From contig WSMU01000022.1 of NCBI GenBank assembly GCA_013316395.1, positions 1 through 14,695 of the forward strand: DNA of 14,695 nucleotides, read 5' to 3'. Every line of letters starts with the position of its first letter. Position 1 is the first letter of the stretch. This DNA comes from Alphaproteobacteria bacterium. Lineage in GTDB: Bacteria; Pseudomonadota; Alphaproteobacteria; Rs-D84. Positions 14,445 through 14,695 of the stretch are shown piece after piece. Position numbers and translations under genes: made by a program. The notes below the pieces were generated by a model, which saw nothing but the letters and a program-made list of their open reading frames with translations, did no database searches and had not been told where the DNA came from.

Positions 14445-14695
14445 TTATTTTTTCTTAGCGCATGGCTTTTTCGCACACGGCTTTTTTGCAACAACTTTTT
14501 TTGCCGCCGGTTTCGCAACTACTTTCTTTGCAACCGTTTTTTTCGCAGCTGGCTTCGCCGCAACCTTTTTTGCAGCCGGTTTCGCCGCAACTTTTTTTGC
14601 CGCCGGCTTCGCCGCTACTTTCTTTGCAGCCGGTTTTACCGCAACTTTTTTTGCAACTGTTTTTTTTGCTGCCGGTTTCGCCGCTACTTTTTTTG
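14445..14695 (-). CDS. Lysine/alanine/proline-rich histone H1-like protein, C-terminal part
   Basis: The last 82 codons are visible; the start lies beyond the window. The sequence is made of repeats of about nine residues around AAKKVAAKP, with variants such as AKKTVAKK, ending in KKPCAKKPCAKKK. Such tails bind DNA or RNA non-specifically through lysines and occur in bacterial H1-like proteins (AlgP, Hc2-like) and in tails of some HU-type proteins. The invisible N-terminal part may hold a folded domain. Two cysteines in the otherwise uniform tail are unusual. The DNA is correspondingly repetitive (27-bp units), so copy number may vary. Two terminators follow. Host gene marking the right border of the phage module. 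Confidence 0.8.
   Translation of the reverse strand, partial: KKVAAKPAAKKTVAKKVAVKPAAKKVAAKPAAKKVAAKPAAKKVAAKPAAKKTVAKKVVAKPAAKKVVAKKPCAKKPCAKKK

Noticed and set aside
2505..14445. tRNA gene or direct att repeats flanking the module
   Set aside because: No cloverleaf-like sequence and no shared direct repeat were seen between the 2449-2504 and 14190-14445 spacers.
14333..14518. 61-residue minus-strand frame overlapping the terminators
   Set aside because: It runs through two terminator hairpins and the end of the histone-like gene in another frame.
14445..14695. CRISPR-like regular repeats
   Set aside because: The periodicity is codon-based and encodes KPAAKK repeats; there are no unique spacers.

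Overview
The window looks like a stretch of alphaproteobacterial chromosome of moderate GC content. The evidence is an alphaproteobacterial-type replicative DnaB, a RecG, an M48 peptidase, a lysine/alanine-rich histone-like protein and a pair of secreted cysteine-rich proteins. The cysteine-rich proteins resemble ones I associate with gut-dwelling Alphaproteobacteria of small genome size; that placement is an impression, not a proof.

Layout. On the minus strand at the left end are the start of an M48 peptidase gene and, overlapping it, recG. From about 2.5 to 14.2 kb is a short-tailed-phage (podovirus-type) structural module, also on the minus strand. In transcription order it holds: major capsid, a small virion-associated protein, tail tubular proteins A and B, a small basic protein, a short T7-type tail-fibre N-terminal domain, terminase large subunit, portal, a Bbp19-like protein and a membrane-anchored coiled-coil protein, closed by a strong terminator just upstream of recG. 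No integrase, phage replication gene, scaffold, small terminase or endolysin is visible. At the right end, after a hairpin-rich spacer, is the end of a histone H1-like gene rich in KPAAKK repeats.

Two plus-strand blocks interrupt this minus-strand module. The larger one (dnaB, a two-HTH transcription regulator and an unrecognised 235-residue protein) sits inside the terminase gene. The N-terminal ATPase part lies at 9860-9274 and the C-terminal nuclease part at 5883-5070. Removing exactly 3,390 bp (5884-9273), which is bounded by a 4-bp direct repeat TGTG, rejoins the two halves in frame into one terminase of about 466 residues with all expected motifs. A host-type dnaB therefore sits as a cassette inside a phage packaging gene. 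The smaller block (about 4.3-5.07 kb) is a pair of secreted cysteine-rich protein genes, preceded by a 20-bp perfect inverted repeat, between terminase and portal.

Interpretation. The structural genes are all open and well preserved although the packaging motor is physically split. Either the dnaB insertion is recent, or the module is being kept in a modified form (a domesticated particle, or a terminase working as two polypeptides). If this dnaB is the only copy in the genome, the phage remnant now carries an essential gene and cannot be lost as a unit. The regulator gene behind dnaB has its own promoter overlapped by a TTGAC-N9-GTCAA inverted repeat that is probably an autoregulatory operator.
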